DNA of 64,000 nt from Limnohabitans sp. JirII-31. GTDB taxonomy: Bacteria > Pseudomonadota > Gammaproteobacteria > Burkholderiales > Burkholderiaceae_C. The notes beneath the pieces are model-generated. The model searched no databases. It had not been told where the DNA came from and was given only the letters and a program-made list of their open reading frames with translations. Positions 17,606 through 26,327 of the stretch are shown here, piece by piece. The position numbers and the translations under genes were made by a program. Location: NCBI RefSeq assembly GCF_002778315.1, contig NZ_NESA01000005.1, positions 1 to 64,000 on the forward strand, written 5' to 3'. Position 1 is the first letter of the stretch, and each line of letters opens with the position of its first letter.

Positions 17606-18453
17606 GGCTTATCTCCTTTGGGCATGCCTTCCCACACCCCTTTGTAAAAGTTGTGCTCTTGCTCACGGTCTTGTTTAACCACTTCGCCTGCACGCGAACT
17701 CCAAGCAGCAGGCAAATAAATTTCGTACAAAACCTTGTCTACCTTGAAGGTCATCTTGTCTTCAAGCTGCAGGTTCAATGTTTGCCCGTTGACAAACGGA
17801 TGCCCCCCGCAACCATGGTTGAGCTTTAGATAGCTGTAGCGGCCATGAATCTCTCGGTCATAAGCCATGGTTTGCAAACGTCCCGTACCTTGACGCGCAC
17901 CTACCGACTGCCAGTACAAATCTTTTCCTGTTTCAGGGTCGACGAAGGGAGTATTCCCAAAAATAACTCTTGGTTTACGACCTGAGGTTTTGGTCACTGA
18001 ATCGAATGCCCAAAGCTGTCCATGTTTAATCGACGAGAAATACCCCTTTGCAGAATCGAAGTCCACAACTGGCGACCCCTCACGCCAAGGCAGCTTTTGA
18101 ACAGTGCGATCAAAGTACAACTCCAACACACAGTTCATCACTGGGCTGCATGCATTTTTGTTTCCGCCCCAACCACAGTCTTGTTCTGCGCCTTCAGGTT
18201 CGCGTCTGAATGCTGCGGCCACTACGCCTTTGAGTTCATCGCTGGCCCATTCCATCGGCATTCCCGCGTCCCGCGCCACCGCTGTCGTGTACACCCAAAT
18301 ATTGGGATCACGCCGAAACACACCACCGCTACCTCCATGCTCGCGCTCGTAGCGCAACATTTTTTTCGCAGGTTCAGCAGGTGTCTGTGCAAAGGCTTCG
18401 ACTGCGCTCAATGCTGAAAGAACAACAAGGACGTATTGGGTCAAATTTCTCAT
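17602..18453 (-). CDS. Secreted protein of unknown family, first gene of the effector operon
   Basis: I start it at the ATG at 18453, because GGAGAG lies just upstream and the N-terminus then reads as a clean signal peptide (MRNLTQYVLVVLSALSAVEAFAQ region) with cleavage after AFA. An ATG 24 bp earlier has no such site. The mature part of about 260 residues has cysteines near DCGWGGNKNACSPVMNC and HGCGGHPF, which suggests disulfides and an oxidising compartment. I do not recognise the family. Its stop overlaps the start of the lipase-like gene (ATGA). By analogy with the Ivy/lysozyme-like pair in the same operon, it may be the periplasmic protector against the lipase, which is inference only. 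Confidence 0.75.
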   Translation of the reverse strand: MRNLTQYVLVVLSALSAVEAFAQTPAEPAKKMLRYEREHGGSGGVFRRDPNIWVYTTAVARDAGMPMEWASDELKGVVAAAFRREPEGAEQDCGWGGNKNACSPVMNCVLELYFDRTVQKLPWREGSPVVDFDSAKGYFSSIKHGQLWAFDSVTKTSGRKPRVIFGNTPFVDPETGKDLYWQSVGARQGTGRLQTMAYDREIHGRYSYLKLNHGCGGHPFVNGQTLNLQLEDKMTFKVDKVLYEIYLPAAWSSRAGEVVKQDREQEHNFYKGVWEGMPKGDKP

Positions 18454-18570
18454 GCAGCTCTCCAATGCAATCGTCATTGGCTGCTTGTTCGAAATTACAT
18501 AAAAAGAACTACTAGCTCAAGACAATTTAAGAAATTAAACTATCTGAGCTAGACACTGAATTTAAGTGCC
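18454..18570 (-). promoter_or_regulatory. AT-rich leader with an 8-bp inverted repeat, probable promoter of the effector operon
   Basis: The stretch upstream of the first operon gene is markedly more AT-rich than its surroundings. CTAGCTCA at 18512-18519 and TGAGCTAG at 18545-18552 form a perfect inverted repeat with a 25-bp spacer. On the minus strand a weak TTGTCT-N17-TTATGT pair lies next to it. No other gap in the five-gene run is large enough for a promoter, so transcription probably starts here. The factor that would bind is unknown. Confidence 0.4.
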
Positions 18571-18646
18571 TCTTTTCTTTACTGCTACCGTTGGTGTTGC
18601 ACGGTAGGTTCGCGCTTTCGCTTTCAGCGTGCGCCGGTGAGCTGTT

Positions 18647-19417
18647 TTACTCAGCCGACTGTGCCTGCGCCCATATCTTGAGGTATTTGTAATAGCTGGT
18701 CTCTGCGTTAGAGATGGCCAAAGCAAGGCCATGCCCTCCGTCCAAAAAGCCTGCACGCAGCACATAGGTACGAAAGAATGCCCATGCACCGTGCCCAACG
18801 GCGCTGCCCACAGTGGCGCGCTTGCCACGCGCCAATGCTTGCTTGGCCGAGGCAGTGGAATAAGCATCCACTTTGGCCAGAACTTGCGAAAAATCGCGGT
18901 AGCTGTAATGCAACAAATCGTTTTGAAGTTGCTTGCATGGCAAGGTGGTCACCACGCGTTCGTGCACCAGGTCTTGAGAGAACTGCGCCTGCAGGCGAGG
19001 GAACAAACGCAACACATGGTCAGGTCGCCAGCCCGCGTGATGAATGAATTTTCCACAGTACCAAGACAGGCGCGGGATTTCATATGCCACAGCGTCAGCA
19101 CCTGACGTCAAAACACCGCGAATCTCTACAGCCAAAGCCGGTGTCACACGTTCATCGGCATCGATGGACAACACCCAATCGCTGGTCGCCATGTCGAGGG
19201 CACGATTTTTTTGTGGGCCAAATCCCGGCCATCCATCGGGCTGCGCCACCTTGGCACCATGACGCAGCGCAATGGCTACGGTCTCATCGGTGCTGTGACT
19301 ATCAACCACCACAATTTCGTCCACCCAACCTTTGAGTGACATCAAGCAATCGTCCAGGTTGTGCGCCTCGTTGCGAGTGATCACGATGACAGAAAGGGTT
19401 GGGGCACGAAGTGTCAT
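18647..19417 (-). CDS. Family 2 glycosyltransferase, WaaE/KdtX-like
   Basis: The 256-residue product has the GT-A fold signature SVIVITRNEAHNLDDCL, the nucleotide-binding DSHSTDETVAIA, and a metal-binding DADERV motif after WVLSI. WaaE-type enzymes add a hexose to the lipopolysaccharide inner core from a nucleotide sugar on the cytoplasmic face. HHAGWRPDHVLRLF in the middle fits that family. The gene follows the PglL-like ligase by 13 bp, so the two are probably co-transcribed. A role in building the glycan used on pili or on lipopolysaccharide is possible, and the exact sugar is not readable. Confidence 0.85.
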   Translation of the reverse strand: MTLRAPTLSVIVITRNEAHNLDDCLMSLKGWVDEIVVVDSHSTDETVAIALRHGAKVAQPDGWPGFGPQKNRALDMATSDWVLSIDADERVTPALAVEIRGVLTSGADAVAYEIPRLSWYCGKFIHHAGWRPDHVLRLFPRLQAQFSQDLVHERVVTTLPCKQLQNDLLHYSYRDFSQVLAKVDAYSTASAKQALARGKRATVGSAVGHGAWAFFRTYVLRAGFLDGGHGLALAISNAETSYYKYLKIWAQAQSAE

Positions 19418-19430
19418 CGGATGGGTCCAT

Positions 19431-21140
19431 TCACGGGTGGGCGTTTTTTTGGGCGTCCAAAAGCTTGGTCAAGGTGGTGGCCAACTCGTCTTGGCCAAGC
19501 AGCTTGGCGCTGTCGATCAAGCGTTGCACCACCCGCGGTTCAGGCGAGTAATGCACCACACGTGCAGCGACAAAGAACACGTCTTGTGCGTTCTCGGCAT
19601 TCACCGTGTTCATGGTCAGTTCTGCAAATTCTGCTTGGTTTTGAAACAACCAAGAGGCATTGGCGTGCGAAATCGGGTCGTCTCGGTACGCCGCGTCACG
19701 CTGAGCGATGGGCCGGTAGACTTGTGCCACACGGTTGAAATCCCACGCCGCATACAGACACCCAATGAACATCAAAGCGGCCAAAGTGATGACGCGTGCC
19801 TGTGACACGGTTGAGGGCTGTTCAAGGTCTGCCAACTCAACCGACACCAGCTGCGGCTTGCACCACAGCAGCCCCAGGGCAAGCCCAACCGCCATTTGGA
19901 ACGGTCCGTACCACAAGGGGTATTCGAGCAAACTGTGCACCCCTACCACCAAGAGCACCCCCCAAGCCATGCTGCGCCAAGTGTCTTGCTCTCGCCAGGG
20001 TTGACGCTGCCACACCCACATGGCGGCACACGTGAGCAAGACCAACGCGAGGGGAATGCCAAAGTCCATTGCCAGTTGCAGTGGCAGGTTATGGGCGTTG
20101 TCGGGCATGTCGCAAAAACGCATGCCGGAATAAGCAGTCATGAAATGGGCGTAGTCCAACTCACCCCAGCCCCAGCCAAGCCAGGGGTGTTGGGCGATCA
20201 ACACCAAGATGTTGGACCACAACACGCTGCGACCACCGCAGGCTCCTAAATCCTGCGCCTGACCTGCAATGCGCTGAATGACGCTCATGCCTGGATGACC
20301 TGTGATGTAGGCCGCGATCCAAGGCATCAGTGCCGACCACAGCAGCACCAAACACGGGGCCGCTAACGCCGCCACCAACAAGGCACGTTGTGACCCTGCC
20401 TGCTGGCGACATGCGCGCCATGCCCACAACGCGGCCAACACGCCCAATAGCAGCCACTGTAGGGCGCCCGTGCGTGACACAGAGCAAGCCACACCCATCG
20501 CCAACAGATTCAATAGCAACACAGCAAGTGCCAGCACACGTGGTGTGAGTGGTGCGCGTTGTGCGCGTGCGGCCAACAAGGCGAGCCCTGCAGCCAAGCC
20601 AATGCTGGTAAGGGTTGCAAACTGGTTGCGTTGGCGCAAGTTGGCAAAGGCCTCGCCGAAAGGCGGTTGGCTCACCCAAGGTGCCAGCTCCCTGGCCCAA
20701 CCCAAATATTGCAAAACACCCAACAGACTACTGACCGCTGCGGCCACCAGCCAAGCCAACGCAACCCAAAACATCAAACCATTGCCGCGCCAAGCCACGT
20801 GCATGCCCACGCGAGCCATCAAGGCGATGCTAAGCAAAGCAGCCAACAAGCCCACGGTAAGCGCATGGTCCACTTCTTGAGGAACCAAGACCAAAGAGGT
20901 CAAACACGCCAGACCGATCACCCACATGGCTACCAAGCTCGACCGCGACATGGGCTGGTGCAACACAGGCAAGTCGACCACCAGCAAGACCAAGCAGGCT
21001 GACGCGATCCAACTGACCAACAGCGGAATGACTGCGGTTGTGGGAGTGGCCGTGAAAGGGTTGAGCCAGGGAAGCGTGAGGCAAGCCATCAACAGTGCGT
21101 TGCGCAAATGCATGGCGTAGGTGCGTAATGGTGTGTGCAT
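19431..21140 (-). CDS. PglL/O-antigen-ligase-type O-oligosaccharyltransferase
   Basis: The 569-residue product has about 10-12 transmembrane segments and a large periplasmic loop containing LGWGWGELDYAHF and DNAHNLPLQ (His near residue 350), the conserved loop of the Wzy_C ligase family. It ends in a soluble tail of about 130 residues. Relatives move a lipid-linked glycan onto protein (PglL, TfpO) or onto lipid A core (WaaL). The gene sits just downstream of the pilin gene, which is the usual place for a pilin glycosylating enzyme, so I favour protein O-glycosylation. The start at 21140 lacks a strong ribosome binding site, and an ATG at 21113 is an alternative. Confidence 0.8.
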   Translation of the reverse strand: MHTPLRTYAMHLRNALLMACLTLPWLNPFTATPTTAVIPLLVSWIASACLVLLVVDLPVLHQPMSRSSLVAMWVIGLACLTSLVLVPQEVDHALTVGLLAALLSIALMARVGMHVAWRGNGLMFWVALAWLVAAAVSSLLGVLQYLGWARELAPWVSQPPFGEAFANLRQRNQFATLTSIGLAAGLALLAARAQRAPLTPRVLALAVLLLNLLAMGVACSVSRTGALQWLLLGVLAALWAWRACRQQAGSQRALLVAALAAPCLVLLWSALMPWIAAYITGHPGMSVIQRIAGQAQDLGACGGRSVLWSNILVLIAQHPWLGWGWGELDYAHFMTAYSGMRFCDMPDNAHNLPLQLAMDFGIPLALVLLTCAAMWVWQRQPWREQDTWRSMAWGVLLVVGVHSLLEYPLWYGPFQMAVGLALGLLWCKPQLVSVELADLEQPSTVSQARVITLAALMFIGCLYAAWDFNRVAQVYRPIAQRDAAYRDDPISHANASWLFQNQAEFAELTMNTVNAENAQDVFFVAARVVHYSPEPRVVQRLIDSAKLLGQDELATTLTKLLDAQKNAHP

Positions 21141-21172
21141 GAGCGCCGATTTTCCATCATCTTTCAGGCGTG

Positions 21173-21194
21173 AAAAAAGGCGCCGCAGCGCCTT
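21173..21194 (-). terminator. Rho-independent terminator after the pilin gene
   Basis: On the minus strand, AAGGCGC, a TGCG loop and GCGCCTT form a 7-bp stem followed by a run of T. It lies about 20 bp after the pilin stop and before the PglL-like gene. It would end or attenuate most pilin transcripts and give lower expression of the ligase. Confidence 0.75.
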
Positions 21195-21212
21195 CTTTGA
21201 AACCGCCCAGCG

Positions 21213-21725
21213 TTACTTGCAATCGCTGGGCACGTACTTGGTGTCCAAGGCATCGCTGCCCACACTGATGCCGGCAAACGTGGACGCTCCTTTGGCCAGA
21301 CATTTCCACATCACCGAACCCGACACAGCGGTACTGGTGGCAGTAGGAGTTGGCAATGCAGACACGGTGGCGCCCGACTGTGAATAAGGTACCAACAGCA
21401 AAGTGCCGCCGCCTGCCGCCGTGGTGGTGGTGATGGTGATCACGCCGGTTTCTGTGGCAATCGCAATGCTGCTGATATTTTTGGTCGCGGCCGGCGACAC
21501 GTAATCTGAACGGTAGCCATTGGTAGAGCTGGCCACACTGCCGCTGTTGACTACATCCAGTACTGTCGTCTTAGCCGCTGTGGCCAAGCCCAAACCTTCG
21601 GCCACACGGGCACGCACCACATAGTCTTGGTAGGCAGGCAAAGCCACCGACGCCAAAATGCCAATGATGGCAATCACAATCATGAGCTCAATCAATGTGA
21701 AGCCTTTTTGAGCGATCTGTTTCAT
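21213..21725 (-). CDS. pilA: Type IV major pilin
   Basis: The 170-residue prepilin has the class IVa leader MKQIAQKG cut before Phe9, then [18 protein letters not shown] with Glu5 of the mature protein. PilD would cleave and methylate it, and it polymerises into type IV pili for twitching, adhesion and DNA uptake. A C-terminal cysteine pair (MWKC and PSDC) would close the D-loop. AGGAG lies 6-7 bp before the ATG. The variable middle is rich in Ser, Thr and Ala and could carry O-glycans from the adjacent PglL-like enzyme. Confidence 0.93.
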   Translation of the reverse strand: MKQIAQKGFTLIELMIVIAIIGILASVALPAYQDYVVRARVAEGLGLATAAKTTVLDVVNSGSVASSTNGYRSDYVSPAATKNISSIAIATETGVITITTTTAAGGGTLLLVPYSQSGATVSALPTPTATSTAVSGSVMWKCLAKGASTFAGISVGSDALDTKYVPSDCK

Positions 21726-21810
21726 AAAAACTCCTGGTGTAGATGAGTGCTTGGGATTCGTGATGAATTCTAGGAAGCGCTTTTACATGCCAACCACAAG
21801 ACAAGCTTCA

Positions 21811-21843
21811 AAAAAAAGCGAGCGGTGAATAGTCACCGCTCGC
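21811..21843 (-). terminator. Strong Rho-independent terminator after the TerC-family gene
   Basis: On the minus strand an 11-bp perfect stem, GCGAGCGGTGA with TCACCGCTCGC and a four-base loop, is followed by seven T. It lies 25 bp after the TerC stop and separates that gene from pilA, which must then have its own promoter. Confidence 0.9.
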
Positions 21844-21867
21844 CGTATCTGGAGAAGCACCCGAGCT

Positions 21868-22569
21868 TTACGCTTGCTCTGTCGCTTCTTGCTTGTGACG
21901 ATGCTCCATGAATTTGCCCCAAGCCAGAACAATCGCTGCTCCGGCGGCGGCAGCTGTCATGTGGAACCAGTGGTTTTCACCGGCAAAGTCGCGCAGCAGC
22001 ACGTCACTAGCAACCGTCTCACCACCCACCCAGCCAATCAATGCCGCACCCAAGGTGATGATGACGGGGAAACGCTCCATCAACTTGATCATCATGGAGC
22101 TACCAAAAATCACCAAAGGAATACTGATGGCCAAGCCGATGATCAGCAACAGTTGGTCGCCTTTGGCCGCAGCAGCCACGCCAATCACATTGTCCAAACT
22201 CATCACGAGGTCAGCAATCAGAATCGTGCGCACAGCGGTCATCAAGTTGGATTGCTCATGGCCTTCATCTTCGCCTTCTTCTTCATCGGCCAACAGTTGG
22301 GCACCGATCCATAGCAACAACAAACCACCAATGATTTGCAAGCCTTGCAACTCCAGCAACCAAGCGGCCACGATGGTCAAGCCAATACGCAAGAACACGG
22401 CAGCACCAGAGCCATAGAAAATGGCTTTCTTTTGTTGTGCCGGTGGCAGACCACGTGCGGCCAAGGCGATCACCACCGCGTTGTCGCCAGACAAAAGGAT
22501 GTTGATCCAAATGATTTTCAGCAGCCCGACAAGAAAGTCTGGGTTCTGAAAGGTTTGTAGAAAGTCCAT
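21868..22569 (-). CDS. TerC-family integral membrane protein (YjbE-like)
   Basis: The 233-residue product has seven or more transmembrane segments with the two family signatures, NILLSGDNAVVIALAARG and DLVMSLDNVIGVAAAAKG, whose acidic residues lie within the membrane. An acidic loop (ADEEEGEDEGHE) follows TM3. TerC-family members have been tied to tellurite resistance and to manganese export, and the substrate here is not readable. I chose the ATG at 22569, because GGAG lies 5 bp upstream, over the start 30 bp earlier. I see no clear yybP-ykoY manganese riboswitch in the 120 bp before the gene. Confidence 0.88.
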   Translation of the reverse strand: MDFLQTFQNPDFLVGLLKIIWINILLSGDNAVVIALAARGLPPAQQKKAIFYGSGAAVFLRIGLTIVAAWLLELQGLQIIGGLLLLWIGAQLLADEEEGEDEGHEQSNLMTAVRTILIADLVMSLDNVIGVAAAAKGDQLLLIIGLAISIPLVIFGSSMMIKLMERFPVIITLGAALIGWVGGETVASDVLLRDFAGENHWFHMTAAAAGAAIVLAWGKFMEHRHKQEATEQA

Positions 22570-22638
22570 GCTGGCTCCGTTGTCGTTATGGGGCGGCAAG
22601 ACAGCGGTCTTGTCGCAGCTTTGAAAGGCACAAAGTGT

Positions 22639-22664
22639 AACGGGCCCGACAAAGTGGGCCCGTT
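22639..22664 (-). terminator. Hairpin after sucD, probable terminator
   Basis: AACGGGCCC and GGGCCCGTT form a 9-bp perfect stem with an 8-base loop, 26 bp after the sucD stop. No long T run follows, so it may instead stabilise the 3' end of the sucCD message. Confidence 0.6.
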
Positions 22665-22689
22665 GGTATTACTGCTTACGCAGCAGACC

Positions 22690-23586
22690 TTACTTGAGCT
22701 GTGCCTTGAGCAGCTTGCCCAACTCGGAAGGGTTACGCGTGACGATGAAGCCGCACTCTTCCATGATGGCCAGTTTGGCGTCGGCCGTGTCAGCACCACC
22801 AGAGATCAAAGCCCCTGCATGGCCCATGCGCTTGCCGGGAGGTGCGGTCACGCCTGCGATGAAACCAACGATGGGCTTTTTCATGTTGGCTTTGCACCAA
22901 CGGGCGGCGTCGGCCTCGTCTGGACCACCGATTTCACCGATCATGATGACGGCGTCGGTGTCTGGATCGTCGTTGAATGCTTGCATCACGTCGATGTGCT
23001 TCAACCCGTTGATCGGGTCACCACCAATACCAACGGCACTGGATTGGCCCAGACCCACTTCGGTCAACATAGCCACAGCTTCATAGGTCAAAGTGCCCGA
23101 GCGGGACACCACACCAATGCGGCCTTTGCGGTGAATGTGACCCGGCATGATGCCGATCTTGATTTCGTCAGGCGTGATCAAGCCAGGGCAGTTGGGGCCC
23201 AACAGCAGCGTCTTCTTACCGCCAGCCGCTTCTTTGGCTTTCATCTTGTTGCGCACTTCAAGCATGTCGCGAACTGGAATGCCTTCGGTGATACAGATGG
23301 CCAAGTCCAAGTCGGCTTCCACAGCTTCCCAAATGGCAGCAGCAGCGCCAGCTGGTGGCACGTAAATCACAGACACCGTGGCGCCTGTGTTGTGCGCAGC
23401 CTCTTTGACCGAGGCAAAGATAGGCACGTCAAAAATCTTTTCGCCAGCCTTCTTGGGGTTCACACCCGCCACGAAACAGTTTTTACCGTTTGCGTATTCA
23501 ATGCACTTCTCGGTGTGGAACTGACCGGTTTTGCCGGTGATACCTTGGGTGATGACCTTGGTGTTTTTGTTGATGTAGATTGACAT
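22690..23586 (-). CDS. sucD: Succinyl-CoA synthetase alpha subunit
   Basis: The 298-residue product has the CoA-binding start [18 protein letters not shown] and the phospho-histidine site [11 protein letters not shown]. With SucC it converts succinyl-CoA to succinate with formation of ATP or GTP in the TCA cycle. Length and motifs match the family throughout. It lies 12 bp after sucC on the minus strand, the standard operon order. Confidence 0.97.
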   Translation of the reverse strand: MSIYINKNTKVITQGITGKTGQFHTEKCIEYANGKNCFVAGVNPKKAGEKIFDVPIFASVKEAAHNTGATVSVIYVPPAGAAAAIWEAVEADLDLAICITEGIPVRDMLEVRNKMKAKEAAGGKKTLLLGPNCPGLITPDEIKIGIMPGHIHRKGRIGVVSRSGTLTYEAVAMLTEVGLGQSSAVGIGGDPINGLKHIDVMQAFNDDPDTDAVIMIGEIGGPDEADAARWCKANMKKPIVGFIAGVTAPPGKRMGHAGALISGGADTADAKLAIMEECGFIVTRNPSELGKLLKAQLK

Positions 23587-23598
23587 GGGGCGTCCTAT

Positions 23599-24759
23599 TT
23601 ACTTAACTGCGGCAACGATGGACGTTGCGGCTTCGGCCATGGTGTCGGCAGAGATGATGGGCAAACCCGACTCGGCCAGCATTTTCTTGCCCAGCTCGTC
23701 GTTGGTGCCCTTCATGCGCACCACCAAAGGCACCGACAAATTGACCGCCTTGCAAGCAGTGATCACGCCGCTGGCAATGGTGTCGCACTTCATGATGCCG
23801 CCAAAGATGTTGACCAAAATGCCTTTGACATTGGGGTTTTTCAACATGATCTTGAACGCTTCGGTGACTTTCTCAGCCGTTGCGCCGCCGCCCACGTCAA
23901 GGAAGTTGGCAGGCTCGCCACCGAACAGCTTGATGGTGTCCATCGTGGCCATGGCCAAGCCAGCACCGTTGACCAAGCAACCGATGTTGCCGTCGAGCGA
24001 GATGTAGGCCAAATCGAACTTCGAAGCTTCGACTTCGGCAGGATCTTCTTCGTCCAAATCGCGGTAAGCCACGATTTCGGGATGACGGAACAAGGCGTTC
24101 GCGTCGAAGTTGAACTTCGCGTCCAAGGCCATCACCTGGCCTTTGCTGTCGCGGTTCAAGGGGTTGATCTCGACCAACGATGCATCGGTATCCATGTAGC
24201 ACTGGTACAGCTTTTTAAAGATGTCCACGGCTTGTGCGGTGGAGTCAGCAGGCATGCCAATGGCGTCTGCAATCTTCTTGGCTTGTGCGTCGCCCAAACC
24301 GGTCAGCGGGTCGATGAACTCGGTGATGATTTTCTCGGGTGTGCTGTGGGCCACTTCTTCAATGTCCATGCCGCCTTCGCTGGACGCGATAAACGCAATC
24401 TTTTGCGTGGCACGGTCGGTCACCACCGACACGTAATATTCTTTGTTGATGTCGGCGCCATCTTCAATGTAGAGGCGACGCACTTTTTGACCTTCAGGAC
24501 CTGTCTGATGAGTTTTGAGCTGCATGCCCAAGATTTCACCAGCCAAACGCTTGACGTCGTCAATGGTCTTGGCCACTTTCACGCCGCCGCCTTTGCCGCG
24601 GCCACCTGCGTGAATTTGTGCCTTCACCACCCACACGGGGCCACCCAGTTTTTGAGCGGCTTCCACCGCCTCTTGAACCGTGAATGCTGGAATGCCGCGG
24701 GGTACAGGCACGCCAAATTGACGCAAGATTTCCTTGCCTTGGTACTCGTGAATCTTCAT
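23599..24759 (-). CDS. sucC: Succinyl-CoA synthetase beta subunit
   Basis: The 386-residue product has an ATP-grasp N-terminal half ([20 protein letters not shown], then [17 protein letters not shown]) and the C-terminal flavodoxin-like half with [13 protein letters not shown]. It provides the nucleotide-binding site of succinyl-CoA synthetase. AGAGAG lies upstream of the ATG. The 140 bp to the divergent argC gene hold the promoters of both. Confidence 0.97.
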   Translation of the reverse strand: MKIHEYQGKEILRQFGVPVPRGIPAFTVQEAVEAAQKLGGPVWVVKAQIHAGGRGKGGGVKVAKTIDDVKRLAGEILGMQLKTHQTGPEGQKVRRLYIEDGADINKEYYVSVVTDRATQKIAFIASSEGGMDIEEVAHSTPEKIITEFIDPLTGLGDAQAKKIADAIGMPADSTAQAVDIFKKLYQCYMDTDASLVEINPLNRDSKGQVMALDAKFNFDANALFRHPEIVAYRDLDEEDPAEVEASKFDLAYISLDGNIGCLVNGAGLAMATMDTIKLFGGEPANFLDVGGGATAEKVTEAFKIMLKNPNVKGILVNIFGGIMKCDTIASGVITACKAVNLSVPLVVRMKGTNDELGKKMLAESGLPIISADTMAEAATSIVAAVK

Positions 24760-24899
24760 GAGATCTCTCTTCGGAATCGGTAGATTTGTGTTACGGATAT
24801 AGCACTCATAAATGTATCATGCTGCATTGCATCAACCTTTGATTTGGCTTACGCCCAACAAAGGCCCTCATTTTTGTGATCATTCGCGTAACTAAAAGT

Positions 24900-25817
24900 A
24901 TGGCCAAAGTTTTTATCGACGGCGAAGCAGGCACCACAGGACTGCAAATTCGCGAGCGCTTGGCCCAGATGCCACAGATTGAGCTGGTCAGCATTGACCC
25001 CGGCTTGCGCAAAGACCCTGACGCCAAACGTGCCCTGATGGCGCAGGTCGACTTGGTCATTTTGTGTCTGCATGACGATGCAGCACGTGACTCGGTGGCC
25101 ATGATCGACAGTTTGATCGGACACCGCCCCAAAATCATCGATGCATCCACCGCACATCGCGTCGCACCTGGCTGGGTCTACGGGTTTCCCGAGTTGGCCT
25201 CAGGCCAGCGCAATGCAGTGATTCAAGCCACCCGCGTGGCCAACCCCGGCTGCTACGCCACGGGCGCCATTGCCGTGTTGCGCCCTTTGGTAGATGCCGG
25301 CTTGGTACCCGCAGACTTTCCGTTGGCGCTGCCCTCTGTCAGTGGTTACTCCGGTGGTGGCCGCGCCATGATAGAAGACTACGAAGCAGGACGCGCCCCT
25401 TTGTTCGAGGCTTATGCCCTCGGCCTTGAGCACAAACATTTGCCAGAAATGATGGCCTATGCGGGCTTGACGCGTCGGCCCATTTTTGTGCCGTCGGTCG
25501 GCAACTTCCGTCAAGGCATGTTGGTGCAAGTGCCGCTGCATTTAGACCTGCTGCCTGGTAAGCCCAAAGCAGCAGACCTGCACAACGCCTTGGTCAAACA
25601 CTACGGCACCAACCCAGACAGCTGGGTCAGCGTGCATCCGGCCACCGACAACGGCAAGCTTGACGCTACCGCGCTCAACGACACCAACCAATTAGAAATT
25701 CGGGTGTTCGCCAACGAGAGCCATCGCCACGCGGTGTTAATGGCGCGCCTGGACAACTTGGGCAAAGGTGCCAGCGGTGCTGCGGTACAAAACCTGCAGT
25801 TGATGCTAGGCATCTAA
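24900..25817 (+). CDS. argC: N-acetyl-gamma-glutamyl-phosphate reductase, short type
   Basis: The product of about 305 residues begins [20 protein letters not shown], the NADP-binding start of the short ArgC class, and has the catalytic cysteine in [11 protein letters not shown] near residue 117. It reduces N-acetylglutamyl phosphate to the semialdehyde in arginine synthesis. I start at the ATG at 24900, because the eight codons before it are not conserved in character. No other arginine gene is nearby. It converges with recX, the two stops being one base apart. Confidence 0.92.
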   Translation: MAKVFIDGEAGTTGLQIRERLAQMPQIELVSIDPGLRKDPDAKRALMAQVDLVILCLHDDAARDSVAMIDSLIGHRPKIIDASTAHRVAPGWVYGFPELASGQRNAVIQATRVANPGCYATGAIAVLRPLVDAGLVPADFPLALPSVSGYSGGGRAMIEDYEAGRAPLFEAYALGLEHKHLPEMMAYAGLTRRPIFVPSVGNFRQGMLVQVPLHLDLLPGKPKAADLHNALVKHYGTNPDSWVSVHPATDNGKLDATALNDTNQLEIRVFANESHRHAVLMARLDNLGKGASGAAVQNLQLMLGI

Positions 25818-25818
25818 C

Positions 25819-26319
25819 TCACAACTCGTCAGCGCCAGCCACCACGCGCCGCACCACCTCAGGGGCAAAACCCCGACTCACCAAAAAACGAGTTTGTTTG
25901 GCGCGTGCCGCCCCATCTGCGGGTGGCGTACCAAACTTTTTGCGCCAGACCTCACGGGCCCGCTCAAGCTCGGTGCTGCGTAAATCTTGCACGGCCTCAG
26001 CAATCGCCTCTGCAGGCAATCCCTTGGCTTGCAACTCTTGACGCACCCGGGATGCACCGAGCTTGTTCGAACGCCGATTCACCACCGACTCCACCACACG
26101 TTGTTCGTTGATGAAGCCCTTGGCTTGTAAAAAGTCCAGCGCCTGGGCCAACTCACCAGGCGTTTCTTCAAACGCCTTGAGCTTGCGCTCTAACTCGTGG
26201 CGTGAATGCTCGCGCTGCGACAACAAGCGTAGAGCACGGCCTTTGAGAGAGAGCTGAAATCCACCCACCTTGCGGTCTTTGGGAACGTCAGCCTCTGCGC
26301 CAGCATTCACTTGCGACAT
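25819..26319 (-). CDS. recX: RecA regulator RecX
   Basis: The 166-residue product is built of three-helix repeats typical of RecX: ALRLLSQREHSRHELERKL, then ALDFLQAKGFINEQRV, and the C-terminal RFLVSRGFAPEVVRRVV. RecX caps and limits RecA filaments. It lies 8 bp after recA and is probably translated from the same message. The length is normal for the family. Confidence 0.93.
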   Translation of the reverse strand: MSQVNAGAEADVPKDRKVGGFQLSLKGRALRLLSQREHSRHELERKLKAFEETPGELAQALDFLQAKGFINEQRVVESVVNRRSNKLGASRVRQELQAKGLPAEAIAEAVQDLRSTELERAREVWRKKFGTPPADGAARAKQTRFLVSRGFAPEVVRRVVAGADEL

Positions 26320-26327
26320 GTTTTGCC

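Noticed and set aside
21775..21793. Possible sigma-54 promoter before pilA (TTGGCATGTAAAAGCGCTT on the minus strand)
   Set aside because: GG and GC are 11 bp apart instead of 10 and the -12 block is poor, so I do not list it.
22570..22689. yybP-ykoY (manganese) riboswitch before the TerC-family gene
   Set aside because: The gap holds only the sucD hairpin and a short leader. The conserved loop sequences of that riboswitch are not visible.
22588..23583. Plus-strand open frame of 331 codons opposite sucD
   Set aside because: It lies antisense to a clear sucD, and the translation shows no domain.
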